A stretch of 64,000 nucleotides of DNA, taken from contig JAHEHN010000001.1 in the NCBI GenBank assembly GCA_024644515.1, forward strand, positions 58,068-122,067. Reading direction: 5' to 3'. The stretch's first letter is position 1. Every line of letters begins with the position of its first letter. A program made the translations under genes and the position numbers. This document shows, one piece after another, positions 1-7,563 of the stretch. Origin of the DNA: Gammaproteobacteria bacterium (GTDB lineage: Bacteria; Pseudomonadota; Gammaproteobacteria; Pseudomonadales; Pseudohongiellaceae). Below the pieces are notes generated by a model. The model was not told where the DNA came from. It worked only from the letters and a program-made list of their open reading frames with translations, and did no database searches.

Positions 1-840
1 GCTGAAGGTATTGATGTAGAAATCTACAGCCGTGATCCTGCCCGCGCCAACCTGGTAGCCCGACTGCGTGGTAATGGCAGCAAGCAGCCATTACTGCTGA
101 TGGCGCATCTTGATGTGGTGACTGTCGATCCGGAAAAATGGAGCTTTCCGCCCTTTGGCGGCACGCTGGATGACAAGTGGATTTATAGTCGCGGGGTGGT
201 GGATGACAAGGACAATCTGGTGGCCTCACTGATGACCATGCTGTTGTTGGAACGCAGTGGCGTAACCCTGGATCGCGACGTAATTTTTCTTGCCGAGGCT
301 GGTGAGGAAGGCGGCGTGCAGTGGGGTATCGAGTTTATGACCAGTGAGCATCCCGATGCTATTGATGCCCAGTACTGTCTTGCTGAAGGTGGCAGCGTGA
401 CCCGCGAAAATGGCGCGGCACTGTTTGCCGGCATCCAGTCCGGTGAAAAGAAGCGCCGTACTGCTGTACTGAATGTCACCGGCGTTGCCGGGCATGGCTC
501 CGTTCCCACGCGAAATAATGCGGTGGTGCGTCTTGGTCAGGCAATCACAGCCCTGGCGGATTGGCAGGAACCTGTTCGTTTGAGCGACACCACGACCACC
601 ATGCTGGCCCGCCTTGCCGAGATTTCTCCGCCCGAAGCTGCGGCTCGCTATCGGGCTCTGCTTAACCCTGGCTCCCGGGCAGCTGAAGAAGCCATGCTCT
701 GGATGCTCGATAATAAGCCCGCTACCGCTGCACTGCTTCATAATACGGTTACCCCGACCATCATGAATATTGGTTACCGCTACAATGTTATTCCTTCAGC
801 CGGCAGCGCCTCCCTGGACGTACGCCTGTTGCCGGAATAG
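1..840 (+). CDS. M20-family metallopeptidase, 5'-partial, cut short by an in-frame amber codon
   Basis: Zinc-dependent exopeptidase/deacylase of the M20/M25/M40 family. The frame is open from base 1, so the true start lies left of the window. Numbering codons from base 1, the metal ligand motif H36-L-D38 is followed by the bridging Asp at D68 in a V-D-D-K motif and the catalytic pair E102-E103 in A-G-E-E-G-G. The dimerisation lid domain follows. The frame stops at TAG 838-840, but the same frame continues with family-typical sequence to 1215. The product ending here would lack the last metal-binding His and part of the catalytic domain, so it is probably inactive. Family assignment is firm; the substrate is unknown. 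Confidence 0.85.
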   Translation, partial: AEGIDVEIYSRDPARANLVARLRGNGSKQPLLLMAHLDVVTVDPEKWSFPPFGGTLDDKWIYSRGVVDDKDNLVASLMTMLLLERSGVTLDRDVIFLAEAGEEGGVQWGIEFMTSEHPDAIDAQYCLAEGGSVTRENGAALFAGIQSGEKKRRTAVLNVTGVAGHGSVPTRNNAVVRLGQAITALADWQEPVRLSDTTTTMLARLAEISPPEAAARYRALLNPGSRAAEEAMLWMLDNKPATAALLHNTVTPTIMNIGYRYNVIPSAGSASLDVRLLPE

Positions 841-1215
841 GATTTTGACAGTTTCCTTGAGGCGATAGCCGCCGTGGTGGATGATGAGGCGATTTCAGTG
901 ACCTGGGACGATGCACTGGTTCGCCCCAGTGCAGCAGTGAGTCTGGATACCGAAGCTTTTCGGGTCATTGAACAGGTTTATGGGGAACACTATGGCGTAC
1001 CTGTCATTCCAAGGATGAGTACTGGCGCCACTGATATGAGTTATGTGCGTGCCATGGGCGTTAGCTGTTACGGCGTCGGTCCGGGCATCGATCGCGAGGA
1101 TGGTCCGCTGGGTTACGGGGCACACAGTGATCAGGAACGCATTCTGGAACAGGAATTATACAAATTTGTGCAGGCCTATCATGAGATAGTCGTGCGCCTG
1201 GCAGTACACCAGTAG
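841..1215 (+). pseudogene. C-terminal remainder of the M20 peptidase, downstream of the amber codon
   Basis: This stretch is in the same frame as the preceding peptidase with no base gap, and it completes the M20 fold. It carries the M-S-T-G-A-T-D-M segment and the terminal metal-ligand His in G-A-H-S-D-Q (codon 375 from base 1). An ATG at 874 could start a 113-residue fragment, but no convincing ribosome binding site precedes it. The simplest reading is one gene of more than 400 codons inactivated by a single CAG-to-TAG type change, or a sequencing or assembly error at 838-840. Confidence 0.75.
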
Positions 1216-1337
1216 ATAGTGACTATTAGATAAGGTCAGGGGCGAGACGGACTCCTTGTAATCCTGCCATGGTTTTTTGCCGTATATAGCAGAAAACTAC
1301 AGTAAGTCGTCTTATTGAATATCGGAGAATTTTGATC

Positions 1338-1931
1338 ATGGTTAAACTGGCTGAACTCAAATTGGTGTTTCCACTGTTTTCTTTACTGGCTTTCTTTGGG
1401 TTCAGTAATTCTGTCTTTGCCCAAGAAGAAATTAATGGAGTGGAGACTGCGCAGAAAAACTGTGCGCCATGGCTGGATCACAAGCTTAATAAACTGCATT
1501 CAAGCCAGATAATAGATCTGTGTGCACAAACGGCGGGTAAGCCGGTACTGCTGATCAATACCGCCAGCTACTGTGGCTATACCTACCAGTTCACCGGCCT
1601 TGAAGCGCTCTATCAACGCTATAAAGACAGAGGGCTTGTGGTTGTCGGCTTTCCTTCTGATGATTTCAACCAGGAAGACGATGATGCAGCCAAAACAGCC
1701 GATATTTGCTACATCAATCATGGTGTGACTTTTGCCATGACCGATGTGATCAATGTTAAAGGTTCCGATGCCCATCCGGTATTTCAGCATCTGGCCAATG
1801 AAACCAAACGACCTAACTGGAACTTCAATAAATACCTGGTGGATAAAGACGGTAATGTCATCGAGCTGTTCCGCAGTGGTGTCGAGCCTGACAGCAGAAA
1901 ACTGCAGGCGGCTATTGAAGCTGTCCTTTAG
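1338..1931 (+). CDS. Secreted glutathione peroxidase (Cys type)
   Basis: Thiol peroxidase of the glutathione peroxidase family, which reduces hydroperoxides using glutathione or thioredoxin. An N-terminal signal peptide of about 28 residues (ending F-A-Q) exports it. The peroxidatic residue is Cys79 in N-T-A-S-Y-C-G, replacing the selenocysteine of some animal enzymes. The family's F-P-x-N-Q-F-x-x-Q-E block appears altered as F-P-S-D-D-F-N-Q-E, and the W-N-F motif near residue 158 is kept. The ATG at 1338 is preferred over the upstream TTG at 1332 because GGAG (1324-1327) is 10 bases away. It stands alone between the peptidase and a DUF2256 gene. Confidence 0.85.
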   Translation: MVKLAELKLVFPLFSLLAFFGFSNSVFAQEEINGVETAQKNCAPWLDHKLNKLHSSQIIDLCAQTAGKPVLLINTASYCGYTYQFTGLEALYQRYKDRGLVVVGFPSDDFNQEDDDAAKTADICYINHGVTFAMTDVINVKGSDAHPVFQHLANETKRPNWNFNKYLVDKDGNVIELFRSGVEPDSRKLQAAIEAVL

Positions 1932-1964
1932 ATGGCGCGGTAGTCAAGGCGATCTAAACCGGTA

Positions 1965-2153
1965 ATGGCTCACCACAAGGCTAATCTGCCTGAAAAAATT
2001 TGTCAGCATTGCCAGCGTCCATTTGCCTGGCGCAAAAAGTGGTGGCGCTGCTGGGACGAGGTGAAATATTGCAGCGAACGTTGCAAGCGCGATGGCCGAT
2101 CAGCAGTTCCCAAAAACCAGTGCGCAGCTGCGACTGTGGAAGATGAGTTTTGA
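1965..2153 (+). CDS. DUF2256 family zinc-ribbon-like small protein
   Basis: A 62-residue cysteine-rich protein matching the DUF2256 pattern. It has a C-x-x-C pair near residues 14-17, then F-A-W-R-K-K-W, then C-W-D-E-V-K-Y-C-S-E-R-C. The four or five cysteines suggest bound metal, but no function is established for the family. It starts 33 bases after the glutathione peroxidase stop, so the two may be cotranscribed. Confidence 0.8.
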   Translation: MAHHKANLPEKICQHCQRPFAWRKKWWRCWDEVKYCSERCKRDGRSAVPKNQCAAATVEDEF

Positions 2154-2449
2154 TTCGGCTGCTGTTGTTGTAAACCTCAAGTGTTGTAAACCTCAAGCCA
2201 AACCCTTTTGCTCTCAGACCCGATCTTCAGAAAGCGTTATCCTGCTTTATGTCCCTGTGACGCCCTGAAAGAGTTGCTGCATATCAATAGTGCAACAAAC
2301 AATAAGGCATTTAGTCGCTTATCAAAGCCTTTGCATAGCCACAATTCCCTGATCCTTTTATACTGCTATATACTGATCGGTAAATGGTCATTTATAAGTA
2401 ATTTTCGGATAGATTAAAAATAATCAGCAAATTGAAAGTTAACCCGGGG
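2154..2449. other. Intergenic region with a short tandem duplication
   Basis: A 16-base unit (TGTTGTAAACCTCAAG) occurs twice in direct tandem at 2166-2197, just after the DUF2256 stop. The rest is AT-rich and probably holds the promoter of the sulfur/oxidase block. A 69-codon frame here (2208-2417) has no ribosome binding site and no recognisable protein features. Confidence 0.6.
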
Positions 2450-3160
2450 ATGGCAATTCAAAATGTAAGCATGATGAAAAAAACAGATGATGAAAAAGTA
2501 CAACGCCGCGCTGTGATGGCTGGCATGGGAGCAGTCGTGGCAGGACTGGCCGTGACAGCGGCCTCACCGGATGCCCGCGCACAGACAAGTGCAACAAACT
2601 TTCAACCTGCCCGGCATGCAGATGATGCCTGGTTCGATGAGCTTTCCGGTAGCCATCGTGTATTTATCGATACTTCCACTGTCGTGGGAGGTCAGGATGC
2701 CCTGCGTTATGCCTTCAATATTATGAATGCCCATGTCGAAGCCTATGATGGGGCCGACGAAGATTACGCCATGATTATTTGCTACCGCCATGGTTCAACA
2801 GCCTTTGGTTATGGTGATGCCATCTGGGAAAAATACGGTGAATTACTCAATGGCCGTATGCAACTCACCGACCCTGAAACCAAGGAAGTGCCAACACGAA
2901 ATATTTTGAATCTGGCCAGTGGACCATTCGCCAGGGCCAGCATTCCATCCATTATAGAAAGAGGCGTACATTTTGCTATTTGTGCCACAGCCACTCGCGG
3001 CATTGCCGGTATGATTGCTGGCAGTACCGGTCAGGAGACTGATGATGTGGTTGCCGAGCTGATGGCAGGTGCCATTCCCAACGCCCGCTTTGTACCCGCC
3101 GGTGTTATGGGTATGACGCGAGCCCAGGAATACGGGTATAGCCTATTGTATGCAGGATGA
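2450..3160 (+). CDS. Tat-exported DsrE/DsrF-like sulfur-relay protein
   Basis: Predicted periplasmic protein with a twin-arginine signal (R-R-A-V-M-A-G, then a hydrophobic stretch ending A-R-A-Q). The mature part resembles DsrE-family proteins, small subunits that carry persulfide on a conserved Cys. Two Cys are present: Cys111 in M-I-I-C-Y-R-H-G and Cys178 in F-A-I-C-A-T-A-T-R-G. The ending V-P-A-G-V-x-G-M-T-R-A-Q-E-x-G-Y is typical of exported DsrE-like proteins. The start is uncertain: ATG 2450, ATG 2471 and TTG 2432 are all in frame and none has a strong Shine-Dalgarno. Its position upstream of the oxidase and TsdA-like genes supports a sulfur-oxidation role, which is inference. Confidence 0.7.
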   Translation: MAIQNVSMMKKTDDEKVQRRAVMAGMGAVVAGLAVTAASPDARAQTSATNFQPARHADDAWFDELSGSHRVFIDTSTVVGGQDALRYAFNIMNAHVEAYDGADEDYAMIICYRHGSTAFGYGDAIWEKYGELLNGRMQLTDPETKEVPTRNILNLASGPFARASIPSIIERGVHFAICATATRGIAGMIAGSTGQETDDVVAELMAGAIPNARFVPAGVMGMTRAQEYGYSLLYAG

Positions 3161-3192
3161 GCATGCGGGATGAGCATGCGGGATAAACATGC
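3154..3192. repeat. 13-bp tandem repeat between the DsrE-like and oxidase genes
   Basis: Three head-to-tail copies of a unit close to GGGATGAGCATGC. The first two differ at one position and the third has GGGATAAACATGC. The array begins over the stop codon of the DsrE-like gene and ends 3 bases before the oxidase ATG, so it fills the whole intercistronic gap and includes the only purine-rich stretch that could act as ribosome binding site. Confidence 0.85.
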
Positions 3193-3195
3193 CAT

Positions 3196-5871
3196 ATGAG
3201 TGAAGCAACGTCGGCTTCCCGTCCTGAAACGGAAATCCCTGCGCATAACCTGATAGACACCTGGCTGGTCTATGCCCACAGCATAGCCGCGCTGGTGTGT
3301 GTGCTGTTCGCTATTCTGTGCGGCATCGCCATTTCCCTGCAATTCTTTTTACCTGATGTACTGGGGCCCTGGCACTCCATGGCCTGGGGTCGAATGCGCT
3401 ATGCCCATACCCAGGGCATCATGCTGGGCTGGCTGGGGAATGCCTTCCTGGCCTTTCTCTATCATGCCGTACCTGTGCTGACCGGGCGCAGGGTTTGCAG
3501 CCCAACACTGGGACGCTGGATATTCGGGCTATGGAATTTTGTAGTCATGCTACCGGGCTGGTTGCTTGTGCTCAGTGGTGTGAGTCAGCCGATTGAATGG
3601 GCAGAGTTTCCGGTTGTTATTGATGTCTTCGTTATTCTCGCGCTGGTGCTGGCTGCAGTGCAGTTCCTCCCCCCATTTTTTAAAAATGGCCTGGAAGATC
3701 TCTATGTTTCCAGCTGGTATATCATCGGTGCGCTGGTGTTTACCCTGTTGGCCTATCCCATGGGCAATATCATTCCTGATCTGGTGCCCGGGGCCAAAAG
3801 CGCTGCTTTTACCGGTCTCTGGATTCATGATGCGGTGGGGCTGTTTGTAACGCCACTGGCTTTATCGATACTGTATTTTGTTATTCCAGCCGTAACCGTC
3901 AGGCCCATCTATAGTCACTTCCTTTCCATGCTGGGATTTTGGGGGCTGTTTTTTCTCTACCCCCTCAATGGCACCCATCATTATGTATTCTCGGTGATTC
4001 CCATGGCGGCCCAGTTAGGCGCTATTGCAGCCTCCGCATTGTTGGGGGTGATCGTCATTGTGGTGGTGACCAACCTGCTGATGTCTTTGCGTGGCTCGAA
4101 CATGCTAAAAAAAGATATCGGCCTGCGGTTTGTTCTGGTGGCCACGATCTTTTACCTGATTGTCAGTGTGCAGGGTGCCCTGCAGGCACAAATGTCACTG
4201 AACCAGGTGGTGCATTTTACCGACTGGGTGATAGGGCATTCCCATCTCGCCATGCTTGGCTTTGCTACCTTTGCCGGTATTGGCGGCATTATTCACAGCT
4301 GGCAACGTATTCCCTGGGCGCGCTATAACGCCGGCGCCCTGTTGTGGTCATTCTGGCTGTTGGTGATTGGCATCAGCATTATGGTTATTGATCTGACCAT
4401 TGCCGGTCTGGTTCAGGCCCAGCTGTGGCAAAACGGGTCGCCCTGGTATGAATCTGTGCAGCAATCCAGACCCTACTGGATGATTCGTTCCCTTTCGGCG
4501 ATTCCCATCGTGGCTGGATTTATTCTGCTGTTTTATGGCTTGTGCAGTGGTGAAAAAGGCGCAGGCGTAAGACTGCTATCCAGCCAGCGTTCTAATGAAG
4601 AGGCCATTGCCAAAGCCAGCGCAATGGAGAATGCTAACCAACCCCCGGTGTCCCCTGCGCACTTTTTACGCATGTCATACCGGGTAGCGGCAAGCGCGGC
4701 TATTGGGTTTTTTATCCTCTCAGTGGGCTTGCTGGGTGTCTGGCCCGGGGTAGAACTGGATCGGCAGATTGCTGCCATGTCTCCGCCCGACCTTTATGCC
4801 CTGTCTGACTCAGAAGCTCGTGGCAGAAAGATTTATGCACGGGAAGGTTGTTCCTATTGTCATACCCAGCAAATACGTTATACAGAAGCGGATATCAGTC
4901 GCTTTGGCGCACCTACTCTGGCCTGGGAAGGCCAGTTTGATACGCCACATATGTGGGGGACCCGTCGGGTAGGACCAGATCTGTCGCGCAGCAGCGGCAC
5001 CCGCAATCGCGAATGGCATCTGGCACATCTGTATTCACCGCGCAGTGTGGTGCCCTGGTCAATCATGCCGTCCTACAATGCCTTTTTTAACGGCAGTGTG
5101 GACCAGCCCAGGCAGGAAGCGCTTGATCTGGTGGCATATCTTGAATCATTGGGTCGAGCCAGGGACCTGGCATGGCCGGATGCAGATGAAAGGGTGAGGG
5201 CGCTTTATCCCGAGCATAAATGGGCGCAAATGGCCGTGAGCTCGCCGCTTTTAAATGCGCATCCTGGTATGGCCCGAGCATCAGGCGAAACTCCTGTACT
5301 TGACTCTGCCGCTTTGTCAGAAAGTGGAGAAACCGGAGAAAAGCTTTGGCTGACTTTATGTGCCGGTTGTCATGGTGAGAATGGCACGGGTAATGGCCCG
5401 GCTGCTGACTGGCTAAGACCACGTCCGGTAAATCTCACGCAGTATGATTTTACCTGGCAGCGTCTGGCACAGGTGCTTTGGCATGGTGTGCCTGGTACCG
5501 CGATGCCGGCCTGGCGGGATATTCCGGTTGCTGGTTTAACTGCGCTGGCAACTTATGTGAAAGCATTCGCTGTGGAAGAGTCTATAGCGCCACCCGATCA
5601 GAATCAGCTGGCAACAGGGGAGCAGGTATACCAGAATAACTGCGCTCAATGTCACGGTGATGCTGGTGATGGCCAGGGCTTTGCTGTCAGCCAGTTAGCA
5701 ATAGCTCCCACAGATTTTACCAGCCAAAGGCCCTCACTGGGTGAAAGTGTCCGCGTATTGAACAATGGTATCGAGGGTTCCTCCATGGCGCCCTGGACCG
5801 ATCGTCTATCAGAGTCAGAGATACTGGCAGTGAGTTATTATCTGCGTCAGTTTTATGAGGCCGGGCCATGA
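3196..5871 (+). CDS. Single-chain cbb3-type cytochrome c oxidase (CcoN-CcoO-dihaem c fusion)
   Basis: Terminal oxidase reducing O2 at a haem b3-CuB site. The first 460 residues or so are a CcoN-like multi-span subunit. The low-spin haem His is in M-R-Y-A-H-T, a CuB His in L-W-I-H-D-A-V-G, and the two adjacent CuB His in G-T-H-H-Y, with a Tyr six residues before them where cbb3 oxidases carry the cross-linked Tyr. The haem His pair is in W-V-I-G-H-S-H. A CcoO-like anchored monohaem part follows (about 490-680; C-S-Y-C-H at 552), then two cytochrome c domains (C-A-G-C-H at 722, C-A-Q-C-H at 816). Together these match the cofactor set of CcoN, CcoO and CcoP in one 891-residue chain. Separate ccoP and assembly genes (ccoGHIS) are absent nearby. 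Its stop overlaps the next start (ATGA). Confidence 0.9.
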   Translation: MSEATSASRPETEIPAHNLIDTWLVYAHSIAALVCVLFAILCGIAISLQFFLPDVLGPWHSMAWGRMRYAHTQGIMLGWLGNAFLAFLYHAVPVLTGRRVCSPTLGRWIFGLWNFVVMLPGWLLVLSGVSQPIEWAEFPVVIDVFVILALVLAAVQFLPPFFKNGLEDLYVSSWYIIGALVFTLLAYPMGNIIPDLVPGAKSAAFTGLWIHDAVGLFVTPLALSILYFVIPAVTVRPIYSHFLSMLGFWGLFFLYPLNGTHHYVFSVIPMAAQLGAIAASALLGVIVIVVVTNLLMSLRGSNMLKKDIGLRFVLVATIFYLIVSVQGALQAQMSLNQVVHFTDWVIGHSHLAMLGFATFAGIGGIIHSWQRIPWARYNAGALLWSFWLLVIGISIMVIDLTIAGLVQAQLWQNGSPWYESVQQSRPYWMIRSLSAIPIVAGFILLFYGLCSGEKGAGVRLLSSQRSNEEAIAKASAMENANQPPVSPAHFLRMSYRVAASAAIGFFILSVGLLGVWPGVELDRQIAAMSPPDLYALSDSEARGRKIYAREGCSYCHTQQIRYTEADISRFGAPTLAWEGQFDTPHMWGTRRVGPDLSRSSGTRNREWHLAHLYSPRSVVPWSIMPSYNAFFNGSVDQPRQEALDLVAYLESLGRARDLAWPDADERVRALYPEHKWAQMAVSSPLLNAHPGMARASGETPVLDSAALSESGETGEKLWLTLCAGCHGENGTGNGPAADWLRPRPVNLTQYDFTWQRLAQVLWHGVPGTAMPAWRDIPVAGLTALATYVKAFAVEESIAPPDQNQLATGEQVYQNNCAQCHGDAGDGQGFAVSQLAIAPTDFTSQRPSLGESVRVLNNGIEGSSMAPWTDRLSESEILAVSYYLRQFYEAGP

Positions 5872-6083
5872 TTATCGATATCATTGTGCTAACCTCTGTG
5901 GGTCTGGCGCTGGTTTTCTTACTGGCCTGGGGAATGCGCAGTGAACTGCGCGCCCGCATTGAGAAACCGAAATACCTGTTTCAGCAACAGCTGAATAATT
6001 TTGAAAAGTATTGCCAGCACGCGGATGAAATAAACACGCGGCAAAAAGACAGTGAAGTTAATCAGCAACGAGAAAAACTATGA
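5868..6083 (+). CDS. Small single-span membrane protein, possible CcoQ-like accessory
   Basis: A 71-residue protein with one N-terminal transmembrane helix (about residues 3-22) and a charged, Gln-rich cytoplasmic-type tail. Its ATG overlaps the oxidase stop by one base and its own stop overlaps the next gene's ATG, so it is translationally coupled on both sides. Size, topology and position recall CcoQ (FixQ), but I see no sequence motif that proves it. Confidence 0.75.
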   Translation: MIIDIIVLTSVGLALVFLLAWGMRSELRARIEKPKYLFQQQLNNFEKYCQHADEINTRQKDSEVNQQREKL

Positions 6084-7033
6084 GCGAACGTAATATCAGT
6101 CATGGCGTGATACTGGTACTCGGCGCAACCAGCCTGTTAGGCATTGGAGTCATACTGTACGGTCTCAACAGGGGGCCGGTGCAGGAAGAATCAGCAGTTG
6201 TGCCCGCGGCCGCCACTGCCGCCTATGGCCAGCAATTATTACGTGAAACCACTCGCCTGCTGGGTCCTGAGCAGCCGGATCCTGCCATGCGCTATTCCGG
6301 TAATGGTCTTGACTGTGCCTCTTGCCATCTTGAATCCGGTACTACGCCAGGTACGCTGTCATTGTTGCAGTCGGCATCGCGTTATCCGCGTTTCTCTGGT
6401 CGTGACGGTGGTGAAGGTGATCTCAGGGATCGCATCAATGGCTGTATGCAGCGCAGCATGAACGGTAAACCTTTGCCGCGGGACAGTGTGGAAATGATTG
6501 CCATGGAAAGTTATATCCTGGGTCTGGGCCAGCAGTACAACATTATGAGTGATGAGAAAACCCGGGCGTTTGAGCCGCCAGCCTTTGTGGAGCCTCAGCG
6601 TAAAGCCAGTATCGATGCCGGAAAAGTAGTCTATGAAGCAAAGTGCCAGGTTTGTCATGGGGCAGACGGATTGGGTTTAAAACAAACAGCAGATCTGCTG
6701 GATGGTTATGTGTTTCCGCCACTATGGGGACCTGAAAGTTATAACAATGGTGCAGGTATGACACGGGTGCTCACAGCGGCGCGCTTTATCAAGGCGCGCA
6801 TGCCATTGGGCATGCCAGATCTTACGGATGATCAAGCCTACGATGTGTCTGCCTATATTAATTCCCAACCGCGCCCCATCAAGGCAGAGTTGGAAGTGGA
6901 TTTTCCCGAGCTGTGGCGCAAACCGGTGGACAGTCCCTATCTGCCTTATGCCGATCCTTTCCCACAGGAGCAGCATCAGTTCGGACCCTTTCAACCAATA
7001 CGTGACTACTACGAACAATTAAACGCAGAGTAG
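6080..7033 (+). CDS. Membrane-anchored TsdA-like dihaem cytochrome c (putative thiosulfate dehydrogenase)
   Basis: Dihaem cytochrome with an uncleaved-looking N-terminal helix (about residues 8-29). The first haem motif is C-A-S-C-H at 79-83, in the context G-L-D-C-A-S-C-H-L-E-S-G-T. The second is C-Q-V-C-H at 189-193. Between them is I-N-G-C-M-Q-R-S-M-N-G with Cys122. In characterised TsdA enzymes this Cys is the axial ligand of the active-site haem where two thiosulfates are joined to tetrathionate. The family match is good; the activity is inferred. Overlap with the preceding small gene places it in the oxidase operon, so electrons could go straight to the oxidase c-domains. Confidence 0.8.
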   Translation: MSERNISHGVILVLGATSLLGIGVILYGLNRGPVQEESAVVPAAATAAYGQQLLRETTRLLGPEQPDPAMRYSGNGLDCASCHLESGTTPGTLSLLQSASRYPRFSGRDGGEGDLRDRINGCMQRSMNGKPLPRDSVEMIAMESYILGLGQQYNIMSDEKTRAFEPPAFVEPQRKASIDAGKVVYEAKCQVCHGADGLGLKQTADLLDGYVFPPLWGPESYNNGAGMTRVLTAARFIKARMPLGMPDLTDDQAYDVSAYINSQPRPIKAELEVDFPELWRKPVDSPYLPYADPFPQEQHQFGPFQPIRDYYEQLNAE

Positions 7034-7144
7034 GGCTCAAGAGCTTAAGTCTCCCGGATCCGCAGAAGTGAAAGCCAGTGTGTGAATTTCAATAGTGAGA
7101 TTTCATTTTTAACAACGATTGATACCTGAAAAAGGAAGCCAACA

Positions 7145-7489
7145 ATGAACGCTATAGTTAAAGTTATTGCCGCAATTTCCCTTTGTACACTGGCCGCGTG
7201 TGCCAGTATGTCTGATCCGGTCTGGATTGATGTCAGAACGGTGGAGGAATACAGCGAGAACCATATTGATGGTGATCTGAATATTTCACTGGCTACCATT
7301 GATGTGGATGCCTTTGCTGCGGCTTATGGCAAGGACGATGAAATCAATCTTTATTGCCGCAGTGGCAACCGTGCCGGTCAGGCCAAGGAAATTCTTGAAG
7401 CGGCGGGCTTTACCAATGTAAATAACATGGGCGGCATTGATGATGTGAAGCAATTACGCAGTCTTGCCGAGATGAGCAGTTCGCCCTGA
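7145..7489 (+). CDS. Rhodanese-domain lipoprotein (PspE-like)
   Basis: Sulfurtransferase of the single-domain rhodanese type. The signal ends in the lipobox L-A-A-C with lipidated Cys19, so it should sit in the periplasm on a membrane. The active-site loop is Y-C-R-S-G-N-R with Cys71, the residue that carries the persulfide. V-W-I-D-V-R-T and the D-G-x-x-N-I-S-L segment are standard rhodanese landmarks. It follows the TsdA-like gene by 111 bases on the same strand and is closed by a strong terminator, which fits a shared sulfur-handling job. Confidence 0.88.
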   Translation: MNAIVKVIAAISLCTLAACASMSDPVWIDVRTVEEYSENHIDGDLNISLATIDVDAFAAAYGKDDEINLYCRSGNRAGQAKEILEAAGFTNVNNMGGIDDVKQLRSLAEMSSSP

Positions 7490-7508
7490 TATTTATTCAA
7501 TTGTATCG

Positions 7509-7555
7509 AAAACCGGTGCAGCATAGTCTTGGTGTGCTGTGCCGGTTTCTTTTTT
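7509..7555 (+). terminator. Rho-independent terminator after the rhodanese gene
   Basis: The arms 7510-7523 and 7535-7548 pair over 14 bases, with two G-T wobbles, around an 11-base loop. They are followed by a T-rich tract to 7555. It closes the sulfur/oxidase block and lies just before the convergent sugar transporter stop. Confidence 0.85.
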
Positions 7556-7563
7556 AAAATTTC

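Noticed and set aside
838..840. Stop-codon reassignment or selenocysteine/pyrrolysine-like recoding to explain internal TAG codons
   Set aside because: Many intact genes in the window end in TAG, the two affected genes share no context, and one of them also has an internal TAA. Mutation or sequence error is simpler.
2208..2417. 69-codon frame between DUF2256 and the DsrE-like gene
   Set aside because: No ribosome binding site, no family resemblance and a promoter-like AT-rich composition.
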